A stretch of DNA of 64,000 nucleotides from JAVBMP01 sp031552195 (GCA_031552195.1 JAVBMT010000010.1:68909-132908); one strand, 5' to 3'. Positions 1 through 9,323 are shown, counted from the first letter of the stretch. Notes: a model not told the origin generated them from the letters alone. Translations and numbers: made by a program.

Positions 1-1446
1 TTGGCTGTATTGGCCGGTGTAGTAGGGAATTGCCGCTGCGGTGTTCAGTTTCCACAGGTCGCTCCAGAAAATTCGGAAAGAGCCGGAGCCGCCGTCTTCG
101 GTCAGGTCGAACCAGCCGGTACATTGCGGCGCGAAGTTCAGGTAGCGGCAGTCCAGCCCTACCAGGCCCTGGGCGGTTAGCGCGGGAGCCGCGCTTTTAT
201 GGTTGGACTGTTCGACGAAGGTCGGCACGTCCTTGATAAAATCAGGATAGCTTTTTCCGCTGGCTTTCCATTCGCTATAAATGCGGTCTTCAAGCCATGG
301 AACCTGCGGGTCGCCGGTTTCCGGATCGTACCCGACAATGGAATAATGGCGGGGGTGAACTATGTTGCGGCCTTTATAATCCCAAATAAAGGCGTAGTTG
401 CCTTCAGAAGCGTCGGGAATTTCCGTGTAGCGCTCATGGGTGGGCATAAGGTGGGCCGTGAATTCCATGATGTGGTCATGGTCAAGCGCCATGGTCACGT
501 AGCCGGTTATCTTTCCGTCGCGCACCACCGGCGCGGCCCAGCGGACTATGCCCTTGAAACGTTTGCCGAGGGGGTTTTCCCGCCCGGCATAGGCCGATTC
601 TTCAGGGGTGAAGGCCTTTCCGGCCTTCTGGAGGCGTTCGGGCGTGTACATGCCTATTATCTGGGTGGGAACGTATGCGCCGATGACTTCGGAAACGTAA
701 ATTTCGCCGGGCTTCAGTTTCCGCAGCTCGTTAAAATAGCTTTCCGCCTTTACGTAGGTGTTCCGGCGGTCGGAAACGTTTTTCAGCGCTGCCGGCATGT
801 CGGGCGACGAGGTTACTTTTATCCGTTCTTGCCCGTCAAGGTCGATAAAGGTTATTTCTTTGTAGTATGCGCGGTCTTCCAGGGCATAGCCGTCCGGCGG
901 GCGGTAGTTGAACATGTGGTCGTTTTCCGGATTGCTGGAAACCCGCGGAGCGTCTTCCGGCAAACGGTTGACGGGAACCCAGTTTTTCTTGTCCGGCGCA
1001 AGGCTCCATGACCCCTGGCGCACGATGGCGCCGCGCTTCGTTTCCATGAAAGAGCGGTAGGCCTCTTCTTTGGGCTCGAATCCCGCGAGGAGCATTATGT
1101 CTTTGTCGCGCCCGTAAAGAAAAGAGGCCACTCTGTTGGCCGCGTCCGTGCTCATGCGCTCAATGTCGTCCGTGGCGCGGGCGTCAAGCGCCTTTTCGGC
1201 GTCTCCTATGGCCAGTTTGCCTGTTTCCGAGAGCGCTTCGTTCGATTTTTTGGCCATAGCCTCCGTGCGCTGGAGCATTTCGTCGCCCAGCTTCCAGGCC
1301 TGATGCCAGGCCAGGGCGGCCAGAAGCAGCAAAGGCACGACCTTGATGACGACAAACAAAAGAATCAGTTTGGCGCGCATGCCTAAACCAAGCGTGGCGA
1401 ACATGCGCTCAACGCGCAAACGGAAAGGGCTGACGGTTTTCTTCAT
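1..1446 (-). CDS. Membrane-anchored sensor protein, N-terminal part (runs off the window)
   Basis: The reverse strand is open from an ATG at 1446 to the window edge (482 codons, no stop), so only the N-terminal part is visible. After a short cytoplasmic tail there is one hydrophobic segment at about residues 24-45 (LILLFVVIKVVPLLLLAAL), then a long extracytoplasmic region that contains PGEIYVSEVIG and, further on, a stretch beginning YAFIWDYKGRN. That layout is typical of Cache/PDC-type periplasmic ligand-sensing domains. In such proteins a second membrane segment, a HAMP domain and an output domain (histidine kinase, SpoIIE phosphatase, cyclase or chemotaxis domain) follow, but here they lie outside the window. 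No clear Shine-Dalgarno sequence precedes the ATG. The sensor assignment is an inference from topology; the output type cannot be told. Confidence 0.7.
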   Translation of the reverse strand, partial: MKKTVSPFRLRVERMFATLGLGMRAKLILLFVVIKVVPLLLLAALAWHQAWKLGDEMLQRTEAMAKKSNEALSETGKLAIGDAEKALDARATDDIERMSTDAANRVASFLYGRDKDIMLLAGFEPKEEAYRSFMETKRGAIVRQGSWSLAPDKKNWVPVNRLPEDAPRVSSNPENDHMFNYRPPDGYALEDRAYYKEITFIDLDGQERIKVTSSPDMPAALKNVSDRRNTYVKAESYFNELRKLKPGEIYVSEVIGAYVPTQIIGMYTPERLQKAGKAFTPEESAYAGRENPLGKRFKGIVRWAAPVVRDGKITGYVTMALDHDHIMEFTAHLMPTHERYTEIPDASEGNYAFIWDYKGRNIVHPRHYSIVGYDPETGDPQVPWLEDRIYSEWKASGKSYPDFIKDVPTFVEQSNHKSAAPALTAQGLVGLDCRYLNFAPQCTGWFDLTEDGGSGSFRIFWSDLWKLNTAAAIPYYTGQYSQ

Positions 1447-1826
1447 AAACGTATTTATAATTCTTCAAAGTTATCGGAAATATAAATGCCGCGCTACGGC
1501 AATAAGCAAGGCTATGAATTTTTCGCGAGGCCGGCCCGGAAAAACGTCCGGACAAGCCTTCAATTTCCAATTCTTATAAGAATAGCACGACAAAAGCGCC
1601 CTGTCATCTAAAAATATTGATTACTATTTAACAAGCCGCGGCATGAATGGCTGATTTCACAGGCCGGAAGGAAAGGCAAGCGGCGGCCTCTTTTAGCGGC
1701 ATCAATTACTGGTTGCCGTAAGGAAGTTAATCTGTTAAAAGCGAACTGACTTTCGTAAATTACGTGTTTTAAAGAGAAATATGCGGTAATTGCGATTCAA
1801 GTCTATACAACTTTATTGGAGGAACA
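1447..1826. other. Divergent intergenic region between the sensor gene and acpP
   Basis: About 380 bases lie between two divergently oriented genes and must hold promoters for both. The part next to acpP is AT-rich. I see no strong consensus promoter, no convincing operator palindrome and no structured RNA. Short forward open frames here have neither a ribosome site nor recognisable protein sequence. Confidence 0.5.
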
Positions 1827-2060
1827 ATGTCTGTTGAAGCACGCGTGAAAAAAATCATTATGGACCAGCTCGGCGTTTCCGAAGCCGAAGTCAAGCCTGA
1901 AGCTTCTTTTATTGACGATCTGGGCGCGGATTCCCTTGACCTGACCGAACTGATCATGGCCATGGAAGAAGAATTCAATGTTGAAATAGCCGACGAGGAT
2001 TCTCAGAAGATGCTGAAAGTTCAAGACGCCTATAAATATATCGCTGAGCACAGCAAATAA
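1827..2060 (+). CDS. acpP: Acyl carrier protein
   Basis: This 77-residue acidic protein is the carrier of growing acyl chains in type II fatty acid synthesis. The phosphopantetheine attachment site is visible as LGADSLDLTELI, with the modified serine at about residue 37. Length and the C-terminal AYKYIAEHSK helix are normal for AcpP. A strong Shine-Dalgarno (TTGGAGGAAC) sits just before the ATG. It is followed directly by fabF in the same direction, a very common pair. The identification is essentially certain. Confidence 0.98.
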   Translation: MSVEARVKKIIMDQLGVSEAEVKPEASFIDDLGADSLDLTELIMAMEEEFNVEIADEDSQKMLKVQDAYKYIAEHSK

Positions 2061-2085
2061 CAGCCGCTCGCAGCGCGTTTCAGGC

Positions 2086-2116
2086 TGGACCATGCCCGCG
2101 TTGCGGACATGGTCCA
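2086..2116 (+). terminator. Hairpin between acpP and fabF
   Basis: A perfect 9-bp inverted repeat (TGGACCATG at 2086-2094, CATGGTCCA at 2108-2116) encloses a 13-nt loop and is followed by TAAATTGTTT. It could attenuate transcription from acpP into fabF, giving more acpP message than fabF, but the U-tract is imperfect. Confidence 0.5.
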
Positions 2117-2228
2117 TAAATTGTTTATGGCTGGAGCGGCCGCCGGGAGCCTCCGGCGCTGAAGTAATGAATCGCCGCCTTTCTCCGGCATGGTGAAAAC
2201 GTGGCTTATGTTTTTTCAAGGACTACGC

Positions 2229-3479
2229 ATGACCAGGAAGCGAGTTGTTATTACCGGACTTTCCGCTATTAGCCCGCTGGGCAACGACGTGCAGGCAAGC
2301 TGGACGAATCTTATAGCCGGAAAATCGGGCATAGGCCCAATTACCCTTTTTGATTGCGCCGAGTTTGACGCCCGCATCGCCGGAGAAGTCAAAGGCTTTG
2401 ATCCGGAAAATTTCGGGATTCCGGCCAAGCAGGCCAAGCGCATGGACCGTTTCGTCCAGATAGGCACGGCGGCCGGCAACAGCCTTCTGCAAGACGCCGG
2501 CTACGCCATTACAGACGAAAACGCCGGGCGCATCGGGGTTTTCGTCGGGGTTGGCCTGGGCGGCCTTTCCACCATAGAGGTTTTCCACTCACGGCTGGTT
2601 GAGGCCGGTCCTGGGAAAGTGTCTCCGTTCATGATCCCCATGCTTATTTCCAACATGGCCCCGGGGCAGATAGCCATAGCCACAGGGGCCAAGGGCCCCA
2701 ACGTTGTGGCCACCAGCGCCTGCGCCTCCGGCTTGCACGCGCTCGGCTACGCCATGAGCGAAATATTGCTGGGCCGATGTGACGCCGTGATAAGCGGCGG
2801 GGTTGAAGCCACCGTTACCGGCATGGGCGTTTCCGGCTTCACCGCGCTTAAGGCCCTTTCCACCAACAACGACAACCCGGAACAGGCTTCGCGCCCCTTT
2901 GACAAGAACCGTGACGGCTTCGTCATGGGTGAAGGCGCCGGGTTCCTGCTGCTGGAATCGCTTGAGTCAGCCGAGGCCAGAGGGGCGAAAATCTACGCGG
3001 AAGTCGTCGGTTTCGGTTCTTCCTGCGACGCCCACCATATGACCTCGCCCCGTGAAGACGGCGCGGGCATGGGCGCGGCCATGAAAAACGCCATGGCAGA
3101 CGCCGGGCTCAAGCCTGAAGACATAGGCTACATAAACGCCCACGGCACTTCAACCCATCTGAACGATCTGTGTGAAACCAGGGGCATCAAGCTCGCCTTC
3201 GGCAAGCATGCCTACAATGTTCCTGTAAGCAGCAACAAGTCGCAGGTCGGGCACCTTTTGGGCGGCGCCGGCGGAATAGAGAGCGTTTTCAGCGTAATGG
3301 CCCTGAAAGACGGCATTATTCCGGCCACGATGAATTACGCCACGCCTGACCCTGAATGTGACCTTGACTATGTTCCAAACGCTCCGCGCAAGCAGCAGGT
3401 GGAGTATGTTCTCTGCAACGACTTCGGCTTCGGCGGAACCAACGCCTCAATCATTTACAAGCGCTGGCAGGGCAGGTAA
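2229..3479 (+). CDS. fabF: Beta-ketoacyl-ACP synthase II
   Basis: The 416-residue enzyme condenses malonyl-ACP with acyl-ACP in fatty acid elongation. The thiolase-fold condensing-enzyme signature is complete: the nucleophile lies in ATSACASG (about residue 165), the first histidine in INAHGTSTHLND, and the second in SNKSQVGHLLGGAGG. The ATG at 2229 is chosen because it follows AAGGA at a good distance and starts the protein at the usual MTRKRVVITG; an ATG 39 bases upstream would add an atypical leader. It lies 168 bases after acpP and 98 bases before glyA on the same strand. Confidence 0.97.
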   Translation: MTRKRVVITGLSAISPLGNDVQASWTNLIAGKSGIGPITLFDCAEFDARIAGEVKGFDPENFGIPAKQAKRMDRFVQIGTAAGNSLLQDAGYAITDENAGRIGVFVGVGLGGLSTIEVFHSRLVEAGPGKVSPFMIPMLISNMAPGQIAIATGAKGPNVVATSACASGLHALGYAMSEILLGRCDAVISGGVEATVTGMGVSGFTALKALSTNNDNPEQASRPFDKNRDGFVMGEGAGFLLLESLESAEARGAKIYAEVVGFGSSCDAHHMTSPREDGAGMGAAMKNAMADAGLKPEDIGYINAHGTSTHLNDLCETRGIKLAFGKHAYNVPVSSNKSQVGHLLGGAGGIESVFSVMALKDGIIPATMNYATPDPECDLDYVPNAPRKQQVEYVLCNDFGFGGTNASIIYKRWQGR

Positions 3480-3577
3480 TAAAAAAACATCCCTTTTCGG
3501 GGTGAAACAGCGGCCTTTACGGGGCGCGCGGTCCGACACATAAAGTTACAATATAACTGCCCAGGAGAAATGTTCCA

Positions 3578-4816
3578 ATGGATGAACTCTTTTTGCAAGA
3601 CCAGGCGGTGGGCCGGGCGGTCATAGCGGAAATGGAGCGTCAAACCGGCAAACTCGAGCTTATCGCTTCGGAAAACTTCGTTTCCCCGGCCGTGCGCCAG
3701 GCCCAGGGAAGCGTGCTTACGCACAAATACGCCGAAGGGTACCCGGGAAAGCGTTATTACGGCGGCTGCGAATTCGTGGACGTGGTGGAAAACCTGGCGA
3801 TCGAACGCGCGATCGCGCTTTTCGGCGCGCCCGCGGTCAACGTTCAGCCCCATTCCGGCAGCCAGGCCAACATGGCGGTTTATTTTTCCTGCCTGACTCC
3901 CGGCGACAAGGTGCTGGGCATGGATCTCAGCCACGGCGGGCACCTTACCCACGGCAGCCCGGCCAACTTTTCCGGCAAGATGTTCAAATTTTCCTCTTAC
4001 GGCGTAAACCGCGAAACCGGCCTGATCGACTACGACGAAGTCGAGCGCATAGCCAGAGCCGAACGGCCGCAGATGATCGTGGCCGGGGCAAGCGCCTATT
4101 CGCGCACCCTCGACTTTCCGCGCTTCCGCGCCATAGCGGACGCCGTCGGGGCCAAGCTGATGGTTGACATGGCCCACATTGCCGGGCTGGTGGCCGCCGG
4201 CGAACACCCCACCCCGGTCGGGCACGCCCATTTCGTGACCACCACAACCCACAAAACCCTGCGCGGTCCGCGCGGCGGCATGATCCTCACCGGGGACGAC
4301 CTTGGCAAAAATATCAACAGCCAGATTTTTCCCGGCATTCAGGGCGGTCCGCTCATGCACGTTATCGCCGCCAAGGCGGTTTCTTTCGGCGAAGCCCTCA
4401 ACCCTGACTTCAAAAAATATCAGCGGCAGGTGATCGACAACGCCGCCACCCTGGCTCAATCGCTCAAAGAACTGGGCTACAGCATCGTGTCCGGCGGAAC
4501 AGACAACCACCTTATGCTCATAGACCTCAGCCAGACGGACATAACGGGCAAAGAGGCGGAACATGCCCTGGACAAGGCCGGCATTACCGTGAATAAAAAT
4601 ACCGTGCCCTTTGAAACCCGTTCTCCCTTCGTCACTTCCGGAATACGCATGGGAACTCCCGCCCTGACCACGCGCGGCATGGTGGCCAAAGACATGCGCA
4701 AGATAGCGGGCTGGATAGCGGAAGCCCTGGATTCGCGCGGCAATGAAACCCGCCTTGGGGCCATAAACCGCAAGGTGGAAAAATTCGCTTCGCGTTTTCC
4801 GCTTTTCGCCTGGTAA
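3578..4816 (+). CDS. glyA: Serine hydroxymethyltransferase
   Basis: The 412-residue PLP enzyme converts serine and tetrahydrofolate to glycine and 5,10-methylene-THF, the main supply of one-carbon units. Family signatures are visible: ELIASENFVSPAV near the N-terminus, YAEGYPGKRYYGGCEFVD, and the PLP lysine in TTTTHKTLRGPRGG. Length and start (MDELFLQDQAVG) match bacterial GlyA, and AGGAG precedes the ATG. A possible hairpin terminator follows, so glyA may end the acpP-fabF-glyA unit, although the next gene is only 91 bases away in the same direction. Confidence 0.97.
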   Translation: MDELFLQDQAVGRAVIAEMERQTGKLELIASENFVSPAVRQAQGSVLTHKYAEGYPGKRYYGGCEFVDVVENLAIERAIALFGAPAVNVQPHSGSQANMAVYFSCLTPGDKVLGMDLSHGGHLTHGSPANFSGKMFKFSSYGVNRETGLIDYDEVERIARAERPQMIVAGASAYSRTLDFPRFRAIADAVGAKLMVDMAHIAGLVAAGEHPTPVGHAHFVTTTTHKTLRGPRGGMILTGDDLGKNINSQIFPGIQGGPLMHVIAAKAVSFGEALNPDFKKYQRQVIDNAATLAQSLKELGYSIVSGGTDNHLMLIDLSQTDITGKEAEHALDKAGITVNKNTVPFETRSPFVTSGIRMGTPALTTRGMVAKDMRKIAGWIAEALDSRGNETRLGAINRKVEKFASRFPLFAW

Positions 4817-4839
4817 TCAGCCTTTACAACCTTGAAAAG

Positions 4840-4881
4840 TTTTTCCGCTCCGGCCGATTTTTCCCGTCTGGAGCGGAAAAA
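4840..4881. terminator. Hairpin after glyA
   Basis: A perfect 12-bp inverted repeat (TTTTTCCGCTCC at 4840-4851, GGAGCGGAAAAA at 4870-4881) lies 23 bases after the glyA stop. The arms carry their own T and A runs, so it resembles an intrinsic terminator, but no U-tract follows the forward-strand hairpin. Confidence 0.5.
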
Positions 4882-4907
4882 CGCAAGTTTATGCCGATGA
4901 GGCCGTA

Positions 4908-5366
4908 ATGTCCCAGCAACGCATGCCCTGGCCGCAATATTTTATGCGCATCACTCACATGGTGGCTGAACGCTCCACCTGTCTGAGGCGTAAAGTCGGC
5001 GCGATCGCGGTCAAAGACAAGCGTATTCTCGCAACCGGGTACAACGGCGCCCCCGGCGGAATGGCTGACTGCCTTGAAGTGGGCTGTTTGCGCGAAAAAA
5101 TGGGAATTCCTTCCGGTGAAAGGCATGAATTGTGCCGCGGACTTCATGCGGAGCAAAACGTCATCATTCAGGCCGCCGTGCACGGCATAGCCCTGAAGGG
5201 CGCGGAATTGTACTGCACTCACCAGCCCTGCCTTATTTGCAGCAAAATGATCATAAACTGCGGAATAAACGCCGTTTATTTCGCCAACTCCTATCCTGAC
5301 GCTATGGCTGAGGCCATGTTTGAGGAATCAGGCCTGAATTTCGCGCGCCTCGATCTGGAGGCCTGA
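4908..5366 (+). CDS. Deoxycytidylate (dCMP) deaminase family protein
   Basis: The 152-residue protein belongs to the zinc-dependent cytidine/deoxycytidylate deaminase family. Both halves of the metal and catalytic site are present: GLHAEQNVI, where His binds zinc and Glu is the general acid/base, and HQPCLICSKMI with two zinc cysteines. The early CLRRKVGAIAVKDKRILATGYNGAP stretch (shown here only as a landmark; residues 26 onward) and the added Cys/His-containing insert in the middle are typical of dCMP deaminases of the ComEB/Dctd type, which supply dUMP for dTTP synthesis. It is placed between glyA, which supplies methylene-THF for thymidylate synthesis, and ribD, which has a related deaminase fold. 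Confidence 0.9.
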   Translation: MSQQRMPWPQYFMRITHMVAERSTCLRRKVGAIAVKDKRILATGYNGAPGGMADCLEVGCLREKMGIPSGERHELCRGLHAEQNVIIQAAVHGIALKGAELYCTHQPCLICSKMIINCGINAVYFANSYPDAMAEAMFEESGLNFARLDLEA

Positions 5367-5424
5367 AATTCCGGGAAAATCAGACAAGCGCTTGTGCGGC
5401 GTTAGTGGAGGCGAGGTCAAGAAT

Positions 5425-6681
5425 ATGAACGAAAGCGGTTGCGGATGCCGGCTGTCTGAAGCAGACGAGGCGGAACAGGCTCATCCTTTTTATCCGTTCA
5501 TGTTGCATGCTCTCGAACTTTCCCAGGCCGGGCGAGGCAGAACCGCCCCCAACCCCTGCGTCGGGGCCGTGCTGGTGCGGAACGGGCAAATTGTGGCCGA
5601 AGGCTGGCATCATAAATACGGCGGAGACCACGCGGAGATTGAAGCGTTGAAAGACGCGGCCTCCAAAGGCGTGAACCCGGCGGACTGCTCCATGGCGGTA
5701 ACTCTTGAGCCTTGCGCCCACCACGGGAAAACGCCGCCTTGCGTTGACGCCCTGCTTCAGGCCGGAATAAGGCACGTGGTCATAGGCTGCCCTGATCCAA
5801 ATCCGGTGGCGGCGGGCGGCGCGGCAAGGCTCGCGGCCGCGGGGGTCAAGGTTGAAAGCGGCGTGGCCCTCTCGGCCTGCCGCGACAATATCTCCGACTT
5901 CCTGCACTGGCAAAATACCCCTTATCCATACACGATACTGAAACTGGCCAGCACCCTGGACGGGCGCATAGCCACGCGCACCGGCAACTCCCAGTGGATA
6001 ACCAGCCCCAAAACCCGCAGCGCCGTGCATGAGTTGCGCAGCTACGCGCAGGCGGTTATCATCGGCGGAAACACTTTCTACAAGGATAACCCCAAACTGA
6101 CCTTTCGGCCTGAGCTGCTTACGGACGAAGCCAAGGCCCGTTGCATGCCGGATGGCGAGGCTTCGGTCAGGCAGCCCCTGGCCGTTGTGGTCACTTCGCG
6201 CCTGCCTATGGCCGACAGCTCTTACCATATACTGCGGGACAGGCCGGAAAAAGCCGTTTTCTGGACTACGGCCGCGACGTCCGCCAGCCCGAGGGCCAAA
6301 GCCATGCGCGAGGCCGGCGTCAAGGTTTACGGCTTGCCGTCTTATCCCAGAATAGACGCCAGCGGGCGCGGCATGCGCTCTGAACTGAACCTTGAAGACG
6401 GTTTCGCCCAGTTGCGTGAAGAATTCAACTGCCATTACGTCATTTGCGAAGGCGGCGGCAAGCTTGGAATGTCTTTGTTGCGTAAGGGGTTGGCGCAGGA
6501 GTTTCACCTGCACCTTGGCCCGAAGATTTTCGGCGACAATGAGGCCACCCCGCTTTTCGACGGCCTTAGCCCCACCCAGATAGAAGAAGCCCTCAGCCTG
6601 CGCATTGTCGGCACGCAAATCAGCGATTGCGACCTTATGATCAGGCTAAGGCCGAATCAGCCGTCAGGCGGCGGGAAATAA
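5425..6681 (+). CDS. ribD: Bifunctional riboflavin pathway deaminase/reductase
   Basis: The 418-residue RibD deaminates and then reduces the pyrimidine product of GTP cyclohydrolase II. The N-terminal deaminase domain shows HAEIEAL and EPCAHHGKTPPC, the zinc-site pair. The C-terminal reductase domain starts near TILKLASTLDGRIAT and carries SQWITS and CEGGGKLGMSLL, which are typical NADPH/substrate-binding segments. It is somewhat longer than the usual 360-380 residues, mainly through a 20-25 residue N-terminal extension and a mid-domain stretch. The ATG at 5425 follows GGAGGCGAGG; a start 33 bases upstream is possible. It leads the ribD-ribE-ribBA-ribH block. Confidence 0.95.
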   Translation: MNESGCGCRLSEADEAEQAHPFYPFMLHALELSQAGRGRTAPNPCVGAVLVRNGQIVAEGWHHKYGGDHAEIEALKDAASKGVNPADCSMAVTLEPCAHHGKTPPCVDALLQAGIRHVVIGCPDPNPVAAGGAARLAAAGVKVESGVALSACRDNISDFLHWQNTPYPYTILKLASTLDGRIATRTGNSQWITSPKTRSAVHELRSYAQAVIIGGNTFYKDNPKLTFRPELLTDEAKARCMPDGEASVRQPLAVVVTSRLPMADSSYHILRDRPEKAVFWTTAATSASPRAKAMREAGVKVYGLPSYPRIDASGRGMRSELNLEDGFAQLREEFNCHYVICEGGGKLGMSLLRKGLAQEFHLHLGPKIFGDNEATPLFDGLSPTQIEEALSLRIVGTQISDCDLMIRLRPNQPSGGGK

Positions 6682-6683
6682 AC

Positions 6684-7340
6684 ATGTTTACAGGGTTGGC
6701 CGCCGGAATGGGCGAAATCTCCGCATTGCGCCGCAGCGGAAGCGAAATGCGCCTGGTGGTGCGGCCGCTTTTCCGTATGGACGATATTCAGCCCGGCGAA
6801 AGCGTCGCGGTGAACGGGGCTTGCCTTACGGTTGAAACTTTTGGTTCCGGCGATTTTACCGCCTACGCTTCCGAAGAAACCGTCAGCCGCACCAATCTGG
6901 GCGGTCTTGGCCGGGGCGGCTTGGTCAACCTCGAGCGCGCGCTCAGCCTGGGGGCGCGTTTGGGCGGGCATATAGTCAGCGGCCATGTGGATTGCCTGGC
7001 TGAAGTCGTTTCCGTCAGCCGGGCGGGGCAGTCAACTGTTTTCCGCCTGCGCTTTCCGGAAGAATACGCCGGGCAGGTAATTCCCAAAGGATCTATTGCG
7101 CTTGACGGAGTAAGCCTTACTATAAATAATTGCGGAACGGACTTTCTGGAAGTGAACGTCATTCCGGCCACCCTTGAAGCCACGACTTTGCGCGCCTGGA
7201 AACCGGGAGCCAAGGTGAACATGGAAACGGACGTTCTGGGCAAATACGTCCAGCGGGCGCTTTCCCTGACGGGCAAGGCGGGAGGGGCGGAGAAAGAGAG
7301 CCGCGTAAGCATGGAATTTTTGCGCGAACACGGTTTTTAG
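6684..7340 (+). CDS. ribE: Riboflavin synthase alpha chain
   Basis: The 218-residue riboflavin synthase dismutates two lumazines to riboflavin. It shows the typical duplicated lumazine-binding fold: MFTGLAAGMGEI starts repeat one, with VNGACLTVE in it, and GHIVSGHVDC plus ALDGVSLTIN mark the second repeat. The start lies 2 bases after the ribD stop (TAAACATG), with GGCGGGAAA as the likely ribosome site, so the two genes are translationally linked. The symbol ribE is used for the alpha synthase; some naming schemes call it ribC. Confidence 0.95.
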   Translation: MFTGLAAGMGEISALRRSGSEMRLVVRPLFRMDDIQPGESVAVNGACLTVETFGSGDFTAYASEETVSRTNLGGLGRGGLVNLERALSLGARLGGHIVSGHVDCLAEVVSVSRAGQSTVFRLRFPEEYAGQVIPKGSIALDGVSLTINNCGTDFLEVNVIPATLEATTLRAWKPGAKVNMETDVLGKYVQRALSLTGKAGGAEKESRVSMEFLREHGF

Positions 7341-7509
7341 AACGTTCATGTGCGAGATATCCTGACGGATGCTTAACAAGCGCCGCCTCGCCAGCGGGAT
7401 AAGAGGCGCAAGGCGTGCGGCGGGCGGAATGAAGGAGCGCTTTCCGCGTTCTATCGGGCCTTGGATCCGCGGGCTGAACGCTCAAATTTTACAATACAAG
7501 GAACATATA

Positions 7510-8730
7510 ATGCCGATATGCAAGGCGGAAGAAGCCATTGAAGAGATGCGCGCCGGGCGCATGATCATTCTTGTGGATGACGAGGACAGGGAAAATGAGG
7601 GCGACCTGACCCTGGCCGCCCAATTCGCCACCCCGGAGGCGATAAATTTCATGGCCACGCATGGCCGTGGCCTGATTTGCCTGGCTATGGCCCCGGAAAT
7701 GGTGGACTCTCTGCAACTTCCGCTGATGGCGCGGCGCAACGAATCAAAATTCGGCACGAACTTCACGGTATCCATTGAAGCCAGGCAAGGCGTGACCACC
7801 GGCATTTCAGCGGCGGACAGGGCCAGAACCATTCAGGCCGCCGTTGCGGCGAACGCCCGCCCGGAAGACGTGGTCACTCCGGGGCATATTTTCCCGTTGC
7901 GCGCCCAGGCCGGCGGGGTGATGGTGCGGGCCGGCCAGACCGAAGGCGGGGTGGACCTGGCCAAGCTTGCCGGTTTGCGCCCGGCCGCCGTCATCTGCGA
8001 AATAATGCGGGAAGACGGCGAAATGGCCCGCATGCCGGATTTGATCGAATTCGCCAAAAAACATTCGATGAAAATTTCCAGCATCAAGGATATTATCCGT
8101 TTCCGCATGCAGTCGAACCTGCTTTCCGTGCGGCGCGAAGCGGAAGCCAAACTGCCCACGAAATTTGGCGAATTCAAGATTATAGCCTATGAAAACGACT
8201 TGCAGACCGAAACCAACGTGGCGTTGGTTTACGGAGAAATAGACCCCTCGTCCCCGGTGCTGGTGCGCGTGCACAGCGAATGCCTCACCGGAGACACCCT
8301 GGCTTCTTTGCGCTGCGATTGCGGCAGCCAGCTGCACGCGGCCATGCGGCGGGTGGCGGAAGAAGGCAGCGGGGTGGTTCTTTACATGCGGCAGGAAGGA
8401 CGGGGAATTGGCCTGACCAATAAAATCAAGGCCTACGCCCTGCAAGACAACGGGCTTGACACGGTGGAGGCCAACACGCGCCTCGGCTTCAAGCCTGACC
8501 TGCGCGATTACGGAATAGGCGCACAAATATTGGTCGACCTCGGGGTGCGCGAAATGCGCCTGATGACCAATAACCCGACCAAAATCGTCGGGCTGGAAGG
8601 TTACGGTCTCAAGGTGGTGGAACGGGTTCCCCTGGAAGCCGGTTCCTGCGCTGACAACGAAGTTTATCTGCGCACCAAGCAGGAAAAAATGGGCCATATT
8701 CTGCATATAAATAACAGTGCAAAGGAGTAG
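7510..8730 (+). CDS. ribBA: Bifunctional DHBP synthase / GTP cyclohydrolase II
   Basis: The 406-residue fusion makes both early riboflavin precursors. Residues 1 to about 200 are 3,4-dihydroxy-2-butanone-4-phosphate synthase (VDDEDRENEGDL, with the acidic metal-binding loop). The remainder is GTP cyclohydrolase II with HSECLTGDTLASLRCDCGSQ, holding the zinc cysteines, and MRQEGRGIGL, the GTP/arginine segment. The start at 7510 is chosen because it follows AAGGAAC and gives the standard MPICKAEEAIEEM N-terminus; the open frame extends upstream without homologous sequence. The 169 bases before it contain no FMN riboswitch that I can recognise. Confidence 0.96.
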   Translation: MPICKAEEAIEEMRAGRMIILVDDEDRENEGDLTLAAQFATPEAINFMATHGRGLICLAMAPEMVDSLQLPLMARRNESKFGTNFTVSIEARQGVTTGISAADRARTIQAAVAANARPEDVVTPGHIFPLRAQAGGVMVRAGQTEGGVDLAKLAGLRPAAVICEIMREDGEMARMPDLIEFAKKHSMKISSIKDIIRFRMQSNLLSVRREAEAKLPTKFGEFKIIAYENDLQTETNVALVYGEIDPSSPVLVRVHSECLTGDTLASLRCDCGSQLHAAMRRVAEEGSGVVLYMRQEGRGIGLTNKIKAYALQDNGLDTVEANTRLGFKPDLRDYGIGAQILVDLGVREMRLMTNNPTKIVGLEGYGLKVVERVPLEAGSCADNEVYLRTKQEKMGHILHINNSAKE

Positions 8731-8733
8731 CGC

Positions 8734-9204
8734 ATGCTGCACATTAAAACCATAGAAGGCGAACTTAACGCCTCCGGCCTGAAAGCCGCCATTTTGGCCA
8801 CCCGTTTTAACGACTTTATTGTCGACAAGCTCATAGGCGGAGCCGCGGATTACCTTTTGCGGCACGGGGCGGAACGGGAAAATCTTACCATAGTGCGCGT
8901 GCCCGGCGCTTTTGAATTGCCGCTGGCCTGCCGCAAATTGGCCGAAACCAAGCAATATGACGTGATTGTAGCCGTCGGAGCCGTCATACGCGGGGCGACG
9001 CCGCATTTTGACTTTGTGGCGAACGAAGCCACCAAGGGCATCGCCCAGGTTTCGCTGCAAATCGGCGTTCCCATCGGCTTCGGGCTGTTGACCACTGACA
9101 ACCTCGAGCAGGCCATAGAGCGGGCCGGAAGCAAAAGCGGCAACAAGGGCGCTGAGGCCGCCGCCGCCGTGCTGGAAACCTGGCAGGTTTTCAAAAAGAT
9201 ATAA
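8734..9204 (+). CDS. ribH: 6,7-dimethyl-8-ribityllumazine synthase
   Basis: The 156-residue lumazine synthase joins the RibD and RibB products. Family motifs are seen in order: ARFNDFIVDKLIGGA in frame with ATRFN, RVPGAFELPLACR, and GAVIRGATPHFDFVANE with the catalytic histidine. It starts 3 bases after the ribBA stop, with AAGGAGT as the ribosome site. In many Desulfovibrio genomes nusB follows; here it does not, and the riboflavin block ends with a hairpin about 90 bases downstream. Confidence 0.96.
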   Translation: MLHIKTIEGELNASGLKAAILATRFNDFIVDKLIGGAADYLLRHGAERENLTIVRVPGAFELPLACRKLAETKQYDVIVAVGAVIRGATPHFDFVANEATKGIAQVSLQIGVPIGFGLLTTDNLEQAIERAGSKSGNKGAEAAAAVLETWQVFKKI

Positions 9205-9291
9205 TATGTGAGCTAAGTCAAATATTTTTTGCGGAAAAATTGATATTAAGCCCGAACGGGAATTTTTTTCACGCAAAAACGCTGTGTTCAC

Positions 9292-9323
9292 GCCTGGGCG
9301 TTTCAAGTGTGAAATGCCCAGGC
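9292..9323. terminator. Hairpin downstream of ribH
   Basis: A near-perfect 12-bp inverted repeat (GCCTGGGCGTTT at 9292-9303, AAATGCCCAGGC at 9312-9323, one mismatch) with an 8-nt loop. It sits 88 bases after ribH and may end the riboflavin operon, but no U-tract follows it. Confidence 0.4.

Noticed and set aside
199..1011. Long forward-strand open frame (270 codons)
   Set aside because: It is the antisense of the sensor gene on the reverse strand, has no ribosome site and no recognisable protein features.
7341..7509. FMN riboswitch before ribBA
   Set aside because: The conserved FMN element core (AGGGTATC...GCGTG...) is not present.
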